Positions 35,802 to 44,660 of a DNA stretch of 64,000 nt are shown piece by piece. Made by a program: the position numbers and the translations under genes. How positions within the stretch are numbered: position 1 is the first letter of the stretch; each line of letters begins with the position of its first letter. The notes under the pieces are model-generated. The model had not been told where the DNA came from. It saw only the letters and a program-made list of their open reading frames with translations, and made no database searches. Source of the stretch: Burkholderia sp. NRF60-BP8 (lineage in GTDB: Bacteria > Pseudomonadota > Gammaproteobacteria > Burkholderiales > Burkholderiaceae); assembly GCF_001522585.2 (NCBI RefSeq), contig NZ_CP013372.1, positions 186,001-250,000 on the forward strand. The letters run 5' to 3'.

Positions 35802-35864
35802 CCCGGATACGTGCCGCACGACGAAACGCGTTGGTCCGGCATCGTTCGTCACGAACGAATGCCC

Positions 35865-35942
35865 TGCGGCGGCCGGTGGGCTCGGCCGCTGATCGACTCT
35901 CCAGTTGATTGACGGAATCACGCTGCCATATGCGAGCGCAGG
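35865..35942 (+). promoter_or_regulatory. Composite regulatory module, copy C (upstream of parvulin gene)
   Basis: The GC block at 35865-35887 (GCGGCCGGTGGGCTCGGCC core) is followed 43 bp later by ACGCTGCCATATGCGAGCG (35920-35938), 80 bp before the ATG at 36022. The two palindromes lie about 200 bp further upstream. The same block and element, with the same spacing, occur at 36978-37059 and in three minus-strand copies. Confidence 0.6.
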
Positions 35943-36021
35943 GCATTCCTTCCTGTGTGCCGGCATATCGCGTCGTGCGTGCGTGCCGTTCCCTGTGTAT
36001 AGCCAGATAAAGGAGTGCATC

Positions 36022-36852
36022 ATGAAGACCCGACTTCGCGCCGCCGGCGCCCTGATCGCGATTGCCTGTGCAGTCGCCGCGACGAACGCCGTCGCCGCCG
36101 ACCCGCAGCCGCTGCCGAAAGGCGTGGCGATCGTCGTCAACAACACGCCGGTCGCGCAGAGCGACTTCGACGCCGCGGTCAAGGCGACCGGGCAGCCGGA
36201 TTCGCCGCAGCTGCGCGCGCAGATCAAGCGCGAGCTGATCATCAAGCAATTGCTCGCCCAGGCCGCCGACAAGGCGAACTACGGCAGCCGCCCGGAAGTG
36301 CAGGGCATCGTGTCGCGCGTGCGCGACGACGCGGCGACCGATCTGTATCTGCGCGACATGGCGCGCCCGCAGCCGGTGACCGACGCGCAGGTGAAGGCGC
36401 GTTACGACGCGATCGTCGCGAACGCGGGGCAGTTCGACTATCGCGCGGAAGTCATCGCGGTCAAGGGCGCGGAGAAGGCCAACGCGGTGCTGGCGAAGCT
36501 CAAGCAGGGCGTCGCGTTCGATGCGGTCGCGCAGGAATTCAATACGACCGCCAACGGCGGCGTCGCGCAATGGGTGTCGCTGAAGACGCCGCTGGTCGAA
36601 GGTCAGACCGCAGGCGTGCCGCTGCCGGTCGCACAAGCGATCGCGGCGGCGCAGGTGGGCGCGACGACGGGCCCGGTGCGGATCGGCGACGTGTACGCGA
36701 TCGTGAAGCTCGACGAGAAGCGCAAGCCGGTCGTGCCGAGCTTCGAGCAGGCGAAGGGCGTGCTGCGCCAGCAGCTGGAAGCGCAGGCGGGCGAGCGTGC
36801 GCTGGCGCAACTGGTCGACAAGCTGGCCGCACAGGCGACGATTCAGCAGTAA
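36022..36852 (+). CDS. Periplasmic parvulin-type peptidyl-prolyl isomerase
   Basis: 276 residues. Signal peptide MKTRLRAAGALIAIACAVAA...NAVAA. A SurA-like N-terminal helical region (VVNNTPVAQSDFDAAVKATG, LRAQIKRELIIKQLLAQAAD) is followed by a parvulin domain (about 130-225, DYRAEVIAVKGAEKANAVLA, FDAVAQEFNTTANGGVAQWV) and a C-terminal helix. Such proteins assist folding of outer-membrane and secreted proteins. It may serve the large adhesins of this region; this is context, not proof. Start follows AAAGGAG. Composite module upstream; no partner gene downstream for 544 bp. Confidence 0.92.
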   Translation: MKTRLRAAGALIAIACAVAATNAVAADPQPLPKGVAIVVNNTPVAQSDFDAAVKATGQPDSPQLRAQIKRELIIKQLLAQAADKANYGSRPEVQGIVSRVRDDAATDLYLRDMARPQPVTDAQVKARYDAIVANAGQFDYRAEVIAVKGAEKANAVLAKLKQGVAFDAVAQEFNTTANGGVAQWVSLKTPLVEGQTAGVPLPVAQAIAAAQVGATTGPVRIGDVYAIVKLDEKRKPVVPSFEQAKGVLRQQLEAQAGERALAQLVDKLAAQATIQQ

Positions 36853-36906
36853 CGCAGTAGCGGCGCGCGGCGCATGACCGGCCGCCGCGCACCGTATCGA
36901 TTGCCG

Positions 36907-37059
36907 ATTCAGCCCAGTCCGATTGGGTTGGCCGGCGATCGACGCTAAGCTGGTCATGCGTGGCATCGAAGCGATGTCGACGGCGGCCGGTGGGCGCGGT
37001 CGCATGCACAGCTACCTCTCTGTAGCACTACTCCTCACGCTGCCTTATGCGAGCGTCGA
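36907..37059 (+). promoter_or_regulatory. Composite regulatory module, copy D (upstream of hydrolases)
   Basis: Palindrome ATTCAGCCCAGTCCGATT (36907-36924), GACGCTAAGCTGG (36941-36953), GC block (36978-37001, CGGCGGCCGGTGGGCGCGGT) and ACGCTGCCTTATGCGAGCGT (37037-37056). This is the most complete copy. The block-to-element spacing is 46 bp. The next gene starts 340 bp later at 37397; the rest of the 36853-37396 gap holds no supported gene. Confidence 0.65.
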
Positions 37060-37396
37060 ATCCAGGCGTTTCGAGTGCCACGCACCTTCTTCTTTACGAT
37101 CCCGTCGACCATCGGGCACGTGTCCTGATCGACGGTATGGGTTGGCCGCATGTTTGACTGCCCGAGACTGCGCCACGTCGCAACGCCGGCGGTCGATCCC
37201 AAGCATTCCGGATGCATCACGTTCAAGCCTTCGCCGTCGCGACGTCGAGCACGTCTGTCGTGTGCGGTCAATTGATTGATGGATCGCGTTGGACGAATTT
37301 GTGCATGCTGTGCACAGGTTTTGTCGCCTCCACCACGTAGCGGACAGCATACCGCCATCCATAAAATGGCCTCATCACTTTTTCAAGGACTGCGAC

Positions 37397-38008
37397 ATGA
37401 ACAATCCGACGCTGCGCCACATTCTCGGCGCATCCAGCCCGAACATGCTGCCGGCGCAAACCACCGCATTGCTGGTCATCGATTTCCAGGACGAATACTT
37501 CACGGGCGCGCTGCCGATCCCGAACGGCGCGGAAGCGCTCCGGAACGCTGTTTCGCTCGTCGAGCATGCGGACCGCAACGGCTGGATGGTCGTGCACGTC
37601 ATGCATGTCGCGCCCGCATCAGCGCCGATTTTCGCGATCGATGGCTCGACCGTCGGGATTCACCGCGACATTCTTCCGAAGCGCGCGCATCGGCTCGTCG
37701 AGAAAGAGACGGTGAGCGTGTTCGCCAGCACCGATCTGGCGGCTGCGCTGAAGCGCGACGGGATCACGCATGTCGTGATCTGTGGGCTGATGACGCATGC
37801 GTGCGTGGCAGGTGCCGCGCGCGATGCGGCGCCGGCCGGATTCGAAGTGGTTGTCGCAGCCGATGCGTGCGCGACGCGCGACATCGTGGTCGACGCACAG
37901 CTTCAGGTATCGCACGACGTGCTGCACCGCGCGGCGCTCGCCGAGATCGCCGATACGTTCGGCGCCGTCATGAATACGCGCGACGTCCTGTCGCTCGCCA
38001 ACCGTTGA
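37397..38008 (+). CDS. Isochorismatase-family cysteine hydrolase (cytoplasmic)
   Basis: 203 residues of the isochorismatase-like fold. The catalytic triad is visible: Asp29 in LLVIDFQDEYF, Lys103 in VEKETVSVF and Cys136 in LMTHACVAGAARDA. The family includes nicotinamidases and other amidases; the substrate cannot be assigned. Start at 37397 (MNNPTLRHIL); the long upstream open frame at 37276 is not coding in this frame. No signal peptide. 17 bp before the exported paralogue. Confidence 0.9.
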   Translation: MNNPTLRHILGASSPNMLPAQTTALLVIDFQDEYFTGALPIPNGAEALRNAVSLVEHADRNGWMVVHVMHVAPASAPIFAIDGSTVGIHRDILPKRAHRLVEKETVSVFASTDLAAALKRDGITHVVICGLMTHACVAGAARDAAPAGFEVVVAADACATRDIVVDAQLQVSHDVLHRAALAEIADTFGAVMNTRDVLSLANR

Positions 38009-38025
38009 TTCGACAAGGAACCGTC

Positions 38026-38733
38026 ATGTCATTCCGCCTTCCCCGTTTCATGCAAGCCGCCGTGATCGGCATGTCGCTCGCGGCCGCGTCGGCAGTCGTC
38101 CAAGCTGCGCCCGCGCAGGACAAACCGACTCCGACCATTCGCGCGATGTCCGGCGCGACGCCGATCGATCATCTCGATCCGAAGACCACCGCGCTCGTCG
38201 TCATCGATTTCCAGAAGGAATATTTCAGCGGCAAGATGCCGATTCCGGACGGCAAGCAGGCGATGGCGAACACGCAGAAGCTGATCAAGTTCGCCGATGC
38301 CGCGAAGATGCCGGTGTTCCAGGTTCAGCACATCGCGCCGGCCGGCTCGGCCGTGTTCGCGATCGACGGCGACACGGTGAAGTTCCAGCCGGGCATGGAG
38401 CCGCGCGCGCACGACAAGGTCGTGCAGAAGAAGACCGTCAGCGTGTTCGCGAGCACCGATATCGACAAGCAGCTGAAGGCCGCGAACATCAAGACGATCA
38501 TCGTCGCGGGCCTGATGACGCATGCGTGCGTGGCCGGTGCCGCGCGCGACGCGGTGCCGCTCGGGTATCAGGTGGTGGTAGCATCCGACGCGTCGGCGAC
38601 GCGCTCGATCAAGCGCGCGAACGGCGCGACGGTCGACAGCGCCACGCTGCACCGCGCGGCACTGGCCGAGGTCGAGGATACCTTCGGCGACGTGCTGACG
38701 ACGTCCGAGATCACGAAGCTGCCGCTGCGTTGA
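38026..38733 (+). CDS. Isochorismatase-family hydrolase with signal peptide
   Basis: 235 residues. It is a close paralogue of the preceding protein (ALVVIDFQKEYFSGKMPIPD; KTVSVFASTD; GLMTHACVAGAARDA with the catalytic Cys), but with a cleavable signal peptide (MSFRLPRFMQAAVIGMSLAA...VVQAAPAQ). Exported members of this family are uncommon. The pair looks like a tandem duplication followed by gain or loss of the signal sequence. Same strand, 17 bp gap, so one operon. Confidence 0.92.
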   Translation: MSFRLPRFMQAAVIGMSLAAASAVVQAAPAQDKPTPTIRAMSGATPIDHLDPKTTALVVIDFQKEYFSGKMPIPDGKQAMANTQKLIKFADAAKMPVFQVQHIAPAGSAVFAIDGDTVKFQPGMEPRAHDKVVQKKTVSVFASTDIDKQLKAANIKTIIVAGLMTHACVAGAARDAVPLGYQVVVASDASATRSIKRANGATVDSATLHRAALAEVEDTFGDVLTTSEITKLPLR

Positions 38734-38792
38734 TCCATTGCCAGATGCGTCCTCCGGGGCGCGCTACTTTCTGACAGCCTCACCCGTTCATC

Positions 38793-39686
38793 ATGGACCA
38801 GTTGCTCGCCATGCGCGTGTTTTGCTGCATCGTCGAGGCGGAGGGTTTCTCCGCCGCGGCGGCGCGGCTCGATACCACGCACTCGTCGGTTTCACGCCAG
38901 TTGAAACGGCTCGAGGCCGAACTCGGCGTGCAACTGCTGAACCGCAATACGCGGCGCTTTACGCTGACCGCGGCCGGCGCGCAGTACTACGCGTCGTGCG
39001 TCGATATCCTCGCGCGCGTCGAGGCCGCGGCGAATGGCGTGATGAACGAAGGGGCGCGCGTCGCCGGCGTGCTGCGCGTCAGCGTGCCGCTCGCGATCGG
39101 GACGCTCGAGCTGGCCGACTGGCTGCCTGCGTTCCAGCGTCGTTACCCGGACGTTCGTGTCGACATGTCGTGCAGCGACCGGATGGTCGATCTCGTTGCG
39201 GAAGGCTTCGATGCGGCGCTGCGGATCAGCGGCCCGCTCGACGACAGCAGCATGGTCGCGCGCGTGCTGACCGAGTCGGACATCGTGCTGGTAGCGTCGC
39301 CCGCGTATGTCGCGCGGCGCGGGCTGCCCGTTGTGCCGCAGGAGCTTCGCGAGCACGAGCTGCTGACGCGTGCAGGTCCGGCCGCCGCCGCGGAATGGGT
39401 TGTGCAGCCGGCGCAGGGAGAAGCGGTGCATATCGAATTGCAGGGCAGCCTGAAGACCGACGCGATCACCGCGACCTACGCAGCCGCGCTGGCCGGTCTC
39501 GGCATCGCGGCTTTCACGCGGCACACGGTCCAGTCGGAACTCGCGCGCGGGCAACTCGTGCGCATCCTGCCCGGTTGCACGCTGGGCACGCGCTGCTATT
39601 ACGCGCTCTATCCGCAAACGCGGCATCTCGCGCCGAAGGTGCGCGTGTTCGTCGATCATATGGCCGCGCATTATGGTCCGCGCTGA
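38793..39686 (+). CDS. LysR-family transcriptional regulator
   Basis: 297 residues. An N-terminal winged helix-turn-helix (MDQLLAMRVFCCIVEAEGFS, then AAARLDTTHSSVSRQLKRLE, LNRNTRRFTLT) is followed by a periplasmic-binding-like effector domain (from about residue 90). 59 bp after the hydrolase pair on the same strand, so it may be co-transcribed and regulate them. The effector is unknown. Confidence 0.93.
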   Translation: MDQLLAMRVFCCIVEAEGFSAAAARLDTTHSSVSRQLKRLEAELGVQLLNRNTRRFTLTAAGAQYYASCVDILARVEAAANGVMNEGARVAGVLRVSVPLAIGTLELADWLPAFQRRYPDVRVDMSCSDRMVDLVAEGFDAALRISGPLDDSSMVARVLTESDIVLVASPAYVARRGLPVVPQELREHELLTRAGPAAAAEWVVQPAQGEAVHIELQGSLKTDAITATYAAALAGLGIAAFTRHTVQSELARGQLVRILPGCTLGTRCYYALYPQTRHLAPKVRVFVDHMAAHYGPR

Positions 39687-39741
39687 GACTCCGGTGCCAA
39701 ACAGCTGAACTGGCGATTCGCTTCGACGTGCTTTACGGGTG

Positions 39742-40062
39742 TCAGCCGCTAACCGTCACGCCTGCCGGGCGCGAGCACTGTGCGGGCTGCACGACGATTT
39801 CCACGTGTTGGTCCAGCGACACCAGTGCTTTCATTAGCCGCGTCAATGAAATGTTTTGGAGCTTGTAGCGACGCACCTGCGATACCTTCGGCTGAGTCAT
39901 GCCGGTGCGCGTCGCCACCTCGGTCTGACTCAGGCGACGTTTTTCGATCAGGGTGTTGAGTTTGAGCGCGAGCGCCGCCTTGGCCGTCAGTTCCGTGGCG
40001 TCGTCGAAGCCGAGGTCGACCCGCACGTTGTCGGTGCCTCGAAGAGGGGCCTGGTGATTCAT
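39742..40062 (-). CDS. XRE-family antitoxin-like DNA-binding protein
   Basis: 106 residues, start complementary to 40060-40062. A helix-turn-helix (LIEKRRLSQTEVATRTGMTQ) is followed by a conserved tail (LTRLMKALVSLDQHVEIVVQ) of the HigA2/COG5606 type. A second, frameshifted copy follows upstream at 40217-40539. A 23-codon open stretch (40062-40133) ends in a TGA overlapping this ATG, as if a coupled upstream gene had been lost. Confidence 0.8.
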   Translation of the reverse strand: MNHQAPLRGTDNVRVDLGFDDATELTAKAALALKLNTLIEKRRLSQTEVATRTGMTQPKVSQVRRYKLQNISLTRLMKALVSLDQHVEIVVQPAQCSRPAGVTVSG

Positions 40063-40133
40063 CACGTCACTCCTGCCTGCCCATGACGGGCAAGTACTGC
40101 TTCCAATCGCTTCCCGAGCGGTTCGATATCCGG
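40062..40133 (-). pseudogene. Short C-terminal remnant of an upstream coupled gene
   Basis: A 23-codon open stretch (IEPLGKRLEAVLARHGQAGV) follows a stop codon and ends in TGA overlapping the ATG of the XRE gene (TGATG). The arrangement mirrors the symE/XRE overlap at 40536-40539. Probably the end of a deleted toxin-like gene; identity not established. Confidence 0.3.
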
Positions 40134-40216
40134 TCAAGGCATGGCGTGGTTGTCGCCTCGTGTGCAGCAGCCGGGCCCAGCCGCCGCACACGTACTTCAG
40201 TTCACTTCTCCAATCG

Positions 40217-40539
40217 TCACACCGTAACCGTGACGCCTGCCGGATGCGTCGGCCCTGCGGGCCGCACCACGATTTCCACATGCTGGTCGAACGACACCAG
40301 CGTCAGCATCAGCAGATCCAGCGAAACGTTCCGAAGCCTGTCGCGCTGCTCCGGTGTCACCGCCGGCCGGGGGTCATCTCGGCGAGCGCCGCGGTTTCGG
40401 CCTCGGTCAGCCCGTGCGACGCGATCAGCGCGTTGATCTTCAGCGTGAGCGTGGCCTTGGCGGACAGGACCTCGGTGTCGTCGACGTCAGGACCGAAAGG
40501 CGCGTTTTCGTCGCGTTGACGTGCGCGGTTGTAGTTCAT
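40217..40539 (-). pseudogene. Frameshifted second XRE-family gene
   Basis: The start (MNYNRARQRDENAPFGPDVD) reads to LAEMTPGRR and then a stop near 40357. The rest continues in another frame: LRNVSLDLLMLTLVSFDQHV, EIVVRPAG...HPAGVTVTV, stop at 40217-40219. This tail aligns with the intact neighbour (LVSLDQHVEIVVQPA, RPAGVTV). Total length 323 bp is not a multiple of three, consistent with a single frameshift. Its ATG overlaps the stop of symE (ATGA). Confidence 0.8.
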
Positions 40540-40871
40540 TGTGCTTCCCCCGTTACCGTTGCGAACTGTTGCAGTGCCATCGCGGGATCGACAGTCGGGG
40601 AAACGCCGGCCCGAACTGCATCGCCGCCGCATGCATCGAGCGACGTGATGACCAGCCGCCCGTGCGTCGCCTCGATCCGCAGGCGTTGCCCTGGCTCGAA
40701 GCCTGCTGCCTCGACCCAGCGGCCGGACAGCTTCGTCCACAGATACAGCACAGGAGGTGCACGGTCGGCGAGCCGGAGATGCGGAACGAGTCGGCGATGC
40801 CGAAACGATGCTTCCTCGGTGACAAAACAATCGTGAAAAACTGCCGGTACGCTATGATTCGCGTCAGCCAT
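40536..40871 (-). CDS. symE: SymE-like toxin-fold protein
   Basis: 111 residues, start complementary to 40869-40871. The central part (LRLADRAPPVLYLWTKLSGR, WVEAAGFEPGQRLRIEATHG, RLVITSL) matches the SymE domain, an AbrB-like fold known as an RNA-cleaving type I toxin in E. coli. The N-terminal 30 residues are less typical and an internal start is possible. It is coupled to the frameshifted XRE gene. Whether it is active is unknown. Confidence 0.75.
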   Translation of the reverse strand: MADANHSVPAVFHDCFVTEEASFRHRRLVPHLRLADRAPPVLYLWTKLSGRWVEAAGFEPGQRLRIEATHGRLVITSLDACGGDAVRAGVSPTVDPAMALQQFATVTGEAQ

Positions 40872-40903
40872 GGTTGACTCCGTGGTTGAGTTGGCTGTGG
40901 TCA

Positions 40904-40937
40904 GCGGGCCGTGAGTGTTCGTGCACTCACGGCCCGC
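40904..40937. other. Perfect 14-bp inverted repeat upstream of symE
   Basis: GCGGGCCGTGAGTG / CACTCACGGCCCGC with a 6-nt loop, 33 bp upstream of the symE ATG. No T-tract on either side. In E. coli the antisense RNA SymR is encoded at the 5' end of symE; whether this hairpin has a related role is a guess. The rest of the 40872-41156 gap is unremarkable. Confidence 0.6.
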
Positions 40938-41156
40938 GCTCGTTTACGCGCTGACTTCGGCCCGCATGCCTTCGCATCGCGAAGCCACGACAACACCGCG
41001 TTGTCTGCACGCGCAAACGTGTCTCCGCGATAGCCGAATCGGCGCGGAGCAGGGTCAACGGTTAATTGCATTGCTTCAAAACTGGCCATCTAGGCAAGTC
41101 GCGCATAAGCGCAACTAACCGTACCGACTCAACGCGGTTCGCGCCACATCCACACC

Positions 41157-44100
41157 TCAACGCTCCACGATATTTTCCGCAGATAGCGCGCTGCCATCGT
41201 GCGCCGGCTGCACCGCCACGCGCCGCGCAAGCGCCGCCGCGGCATCCGATCGATATTGGTCGAATTCCCGCGCGAACGCGGCGGCGTCGCCGTCGATCGC
41301 CAGCCGTTCGAGCATCGCGCAGCGCGCCGACAGGTCGCTTTCCCCGATCATCGCGAACGCGCCGCGCATGCTGTGGATTTCGGTGCGCGCGGTTTTCAGG
41401 TCGCGATGCGCGAGCGCACGGGCGATCGCGGCATCGGCGCGCCGCGTCGCGTCGGCCAGCACCGCGTGCAGTTCGGCCGGCAGCGGCCCGTCCGCGCGCG
41501 ACAGCGCATTCCCGGCCGGCCGCGCGTTGCGGCGTGACCCCGTGTAGCGCGTGATCGCCTGTTCCAGCGATTTCAGCGACGTCGGCTTCATCACGATCTC
41601 GTCGATGCCGGCTTCGCGCGAGCGACGCTGTTCGTCCGGCTCCGCATGCGCGGTCACCGCGAGGATTGGCAGCGCGTGGCCGCGCTCGCGCAGCACGCGG
41701 GCGAACGTGTAGCCGTCGAGGCCCGGCATGTTGAGGTCGGTCATCACGAGCGCATAGTCGTGGCGCGCAACGAGTTCGAGCGCGTCCGCGACGGTCGCGA
41801 CGACGTCCGCGCGATAGCCGAGCACGTCGAGCTGGTCGTGCACGAGCGAGCGGTTCACCGGGTTGTCGTCGACGAACAGCACGCGCGCGTTCGATACGTC
41901 GTCGGAGGTCGCGCCGGCGGTCGCGCCAGGCCGTTCGTCGTGCGGCAGCGGCAGCGTGACGATGAACGTCGAGCCGACGTTCGGCACGCTGTCCACGGCG
42001 ATGCGGCCGCCCATCGATTCGGCGAGCTTGTGGCTCAGCGCGAGCCCGATGCCGGTGCCGCCGAAGCGGCGCGCGGTCGAGGCGTCGGCCTGCGCGAACG
42101 GCTCGAACACGCGCGCGAGCTGCGCGGCCGTCATGCCGATCCCGGAATCGCTGACGCGGATCGTCACGGGCGTCGCGTCCGCACCCGCCGCCGACACCGA
42201 CAACGCGATCGAGCCGCGCTCGGTGAACTTGATCGCGTTGCTGACCAGGTTGACGACGATCTGTCGCACGCGCATCGGATCGCCGACATATGGCCGCGCG
42301 ATGCGCGGATCGACTTCCACGCACAGCGCGACACCCTTCGCGGCCGCGACCGGCTCGAACAGTTCGACGACGTCGCGCACGAGCTCGTCGATGCGGAAGC
42401 TGGCCGCCTCGAGCGTCATCCGGTTCGCCTCGATCTTCGTCATGTCGAGCACGTTGTTCAGCATGTCGAGCAGCATCCGCGCGGCCGACGTGACCGCGTG
42501 CAGTCGCGCCTTCTGGCGGCTCGGATCGGGCGCCTTGTCGACCAGTTCGAGGTTGCCGAGCATCGCGTTCAGCGGCGTGCGGATCTCGTGGCTGATCGTC
42601 GTGAGGAACGTCGACTTCGCGCGGTTCGCGCTGTCGAGCGCGCGCTCGGCGTCGGCACGCGTCGTGATGTCGGAGAAGCTGCACAGCAGCGTGTCCTTGC
42701 CGCGATAGCGGCCGCGCACGAAGTTGACGACGAGGTCGCGCGCGCGGCCGTCGGCGAGCGTCACGGACAGTTCGACGTCGAGCAGTACCGGCGCGCCGTT
42801 CGCCCGTGCGCGGTAGCACGCGAGCAGGCGCTCGTGCAGCGGCGGCGCGCCGGCCTCGCGTTCATACAGTTCGAGCATCCGGTTGCGCAGCATCACGTCG
42901 TTCGTGGCGAGCGACATGAGCGCGATGCCGAACGGCGACGTCGCGATGATCGCGCGGCTCAGCTGCTCGCTGTCGTACACGCGGCGCGAGCGGCGGAACA
43001 GCGGTGCGAACACCTTCAGGTCGAACGCGACGACGAGCGTCCACAGCACCGCGAGGATCAGCGCGGCCACGCCGAATTCGCGCATGATCGTCGGCCAGAT
43101 CGCGATCGCGATCGTGCGCCACGAATACGCATACACGATCGCGAGGCCCGAGTCGGAGAGCCGGTCGCTGATCGTGAAGATGCCGTGCAGATAGCTTTCG
43201 TCGAACCGGTCGAGGCCGTGTCGCCAGCCGTTTTCGGCGAGCGCGTGGCGCATCAGCGTACCGCCGTCGATCGATGCGCGCGTGCGGTCCGCGCTCAGCA
43301 GCACGCGGCCGCTGTCGTCGACGAGCATCACGACCGCGTCCTCGGGCGCGTGCTTCAGTCGGTTCGCGATCACGTCGACATCCAGATCGCTGACGAAGGT
43401 GATGAAGTGGCGCTCGCCGGCGAACGCCGGTTCGACGAGCCGGAACACGGTCTTGCCGGTCAGCGGATCGGTTGCTGGCGCCTGCCACGCGACGCGGCGC
43501 GTCTCGCGCCAGTAGCGCGCGACGGCCGGGTTCGACCAGTCGGCGATGTCGTAGGCGAGGCGGTGAATCAGCGTGCTCGTGTTCGGCGCGCCGATGCGGG
43601 CGAGCAGGTCGCGATAGGGAATCGACGGCGGCGGCGTGATCGCGATCAGGTCTCGATCCGGGCTGTAGGCGTAACCCGACATCGGCAGGCCGGATTGCCG
43701 CTCGGCGGCGGCCACCGACACGGTCAGCCGCTCCATCAGCTGCACGTATTCGTCGATTTCGTGGTTGGCGGACGCGGCCGGCGTGGCAGCCACGAAGATC
43801 TCGCTCACGTTGCGCAGCGGCGCGAGCACGACGCTGCCGTCGCGCACGAGCGCTTCCGCGGCGTTGTGCGTATGGCGCGGATGACCGTTCCACAGCAGTT
43901 CGGCATTGATCACCGCGCGCCGCATCGATGCCTGCTTCGCGTCGATTTCGAGCTGGACCAGCGACTTGTGCGTCGCGAACAGTTCGCGACGCTTCGATAC
44001 GTAGTCGCGCACCGATCCCGCGAGCAGGATGCTCGTCGCGATGAGGATCACGATCGACAGCACCGCGGCGCCGCCGTACAGCGTGAAGCGCTGATAGCGG

Positions 44101-44192
44101 TTCAGCAGGCTCAGGTCGCGCGCTTCGCCGTCGATCGACGCGAACGGCGCGCCGGCGTCCGTCTGGGACGCGAAGAGTTTTCGGATGGGCAT
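41157..44192 (-). CDS. Hybrid sensor histidine kinase (RcsC/BvgS-like phosphorelay)
   Basis: 1011 residues. Domains in order: membrane helix (about 40-60), large periplasmic sensor (60-355), second helix (about 371-391), PAS-like region (about 410-510), HisKA with His535 (TISHEIRTPLNAML), HATPase (GDPMRVRQIVVNLVSNAIKF, DSGIGM, GGTGIGLALS), receiver with Asp819 (ALVMTDLNMPG) and a C-terminal HPt with His940 (TEIHSMRGAFAMIG). The complete His-Asp-His relay in one protein would phosphorylate a separate response regulator. Candidates are the two LuxR-type regulators at 55557 and 56352. Divergent from the giant adhesin gene, with two palindromes between. Confidence 0.95.
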   Translation of the reverse strand: MPIRKLFASQTDAGAPFASIDGEARDLSLLNRYQRFTLYGGAAVLSIVILIATSILLAGSVRDYVSKRRELFATHKSLVQLEIDAKQASMRRAVINAELLWNGHPRHTHNAAEALVRDGSVVLAPLRNVSEIFVAATPAASANHEIDEYVQLMERLTVSVAAAERQSGLPMSGYAYSPDRDLIAITPPPSIPYRDLLARIGAPNTSTLIHRLAYDIADWSNPAVARYWRETRRVAWQAPATDPLTGKTVFRLVEPAFAGERHFITFVSDLDVDVIANRLKHAPEDAVVMLVDDSGRVLLSADRTRASIDGGTLMRHALAENGWRHGLDRFDESYLHGIFTISDRLSDSGLAIVYAYSWRTIAIAIWPTIMREFGVAALILAVLWTLVVAFDLKVFAPLFRRSRRVYDSEQLSRAIIATSPFGIALMSLATNDVMLRNRMLELYEREAGAPPLHERLLACYRARANGAPVLLDVELSVTLADGRARDLVVNFVRGRYRGKDTLLCSFSDITTRADAERALDSANRAKSTFLTTISHEIRTPLNAMLGNLELVDKAPDPSRQKARLHAVTSAARMLLDMLNNVLDMTKIEANRMTLEAASFRIDELVRDVVELFEPVAAAKGVALCVEVDPRIARPYVGDPMRVRQIVVNLVSNAIKFTERGSIALSVSAAGADATPVTIRVSDSGIGMTAAQLARVFEPFAQADASTARRFGGTGIGLALSHKLAESMGGRIAVDSVPNVGSTFIVTLPLPHDERPGATAGATSDDVSNARVLFVDDNPVNRSLVHDQLDVLGYRADVVATVADALELVARHDYALVMTDLNMPGLDGYTFARVLRERGHALPILAVTAHAEPDEQRRSREAGIDEIVMKPTSLKSLEQAITRYTGSRRNARPAGNALSRADGPLPAELHAVLADATRRADAAIARALAHRDLKTARTEIHSMRGAFAMIGESDLSARCAMLERLAIDGDAAAFAREFDQYRSDAAAALARRVAVQPAHDGSALSAENIVER

Positions 44193-44401
44193 GGAACGAA
44201 TACCGTTAAATCAATGCGCTAATCAATGACGCGTGCGGTTCGGGCGGCCGTGGCCGCGTGTTGTCGAAGCGGAACGCGTAGCGATATCCGTGAGCCGTGT
44301 GGGAGGGCAGGCGTTGGCACTGCCGGCTCGGGGAACGAGCCAATTATCGGGATGGCAACGCCTTCGGTATGTAGGGCAGTCCGAAGCAATGCGGGCAGGA
44401 T

Positions 44402-44545
44402 GGTAGGACCAGTCCTATTTTTGAAGGTCGCCGCGAGTTGCGTTTATACGGCCCGTCGTGTGTTCATGTCAAACGGAACGACGCTGCGAATGGGCGGTAT
44501 ACCCGCAGAATTGTCAGGCATCGTCATATTCAGACCAGTCCTACC
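44402..44545. promoter_or_regulatory. Two palindromes between the kinase and the giant adhesin gene
   Basis: GGTAGGACCAGTCCTATT (44402-44419) and ATTCAGACCAGTCCTACC (44528-44545) share the GGACCAGTCC/GACCAGTCC core. They lie in the 468-bp divergent gap 44193-44660, the second ending 115 bp before the adhesin ATG. Nothing else is recognised in the gap. Confidence 0.65.
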
Positions 44546-44660
44546 AATTTAGTTTCGGGGGCTCCCCGTGTCTGATTATCGAAACCCCGCGCGAAAAATA
44601 TATTGCCTCAGGTAACTAAAGGTATTTCGTCTCAATCTTTTTTGCTTAGAGGCAATCGAT

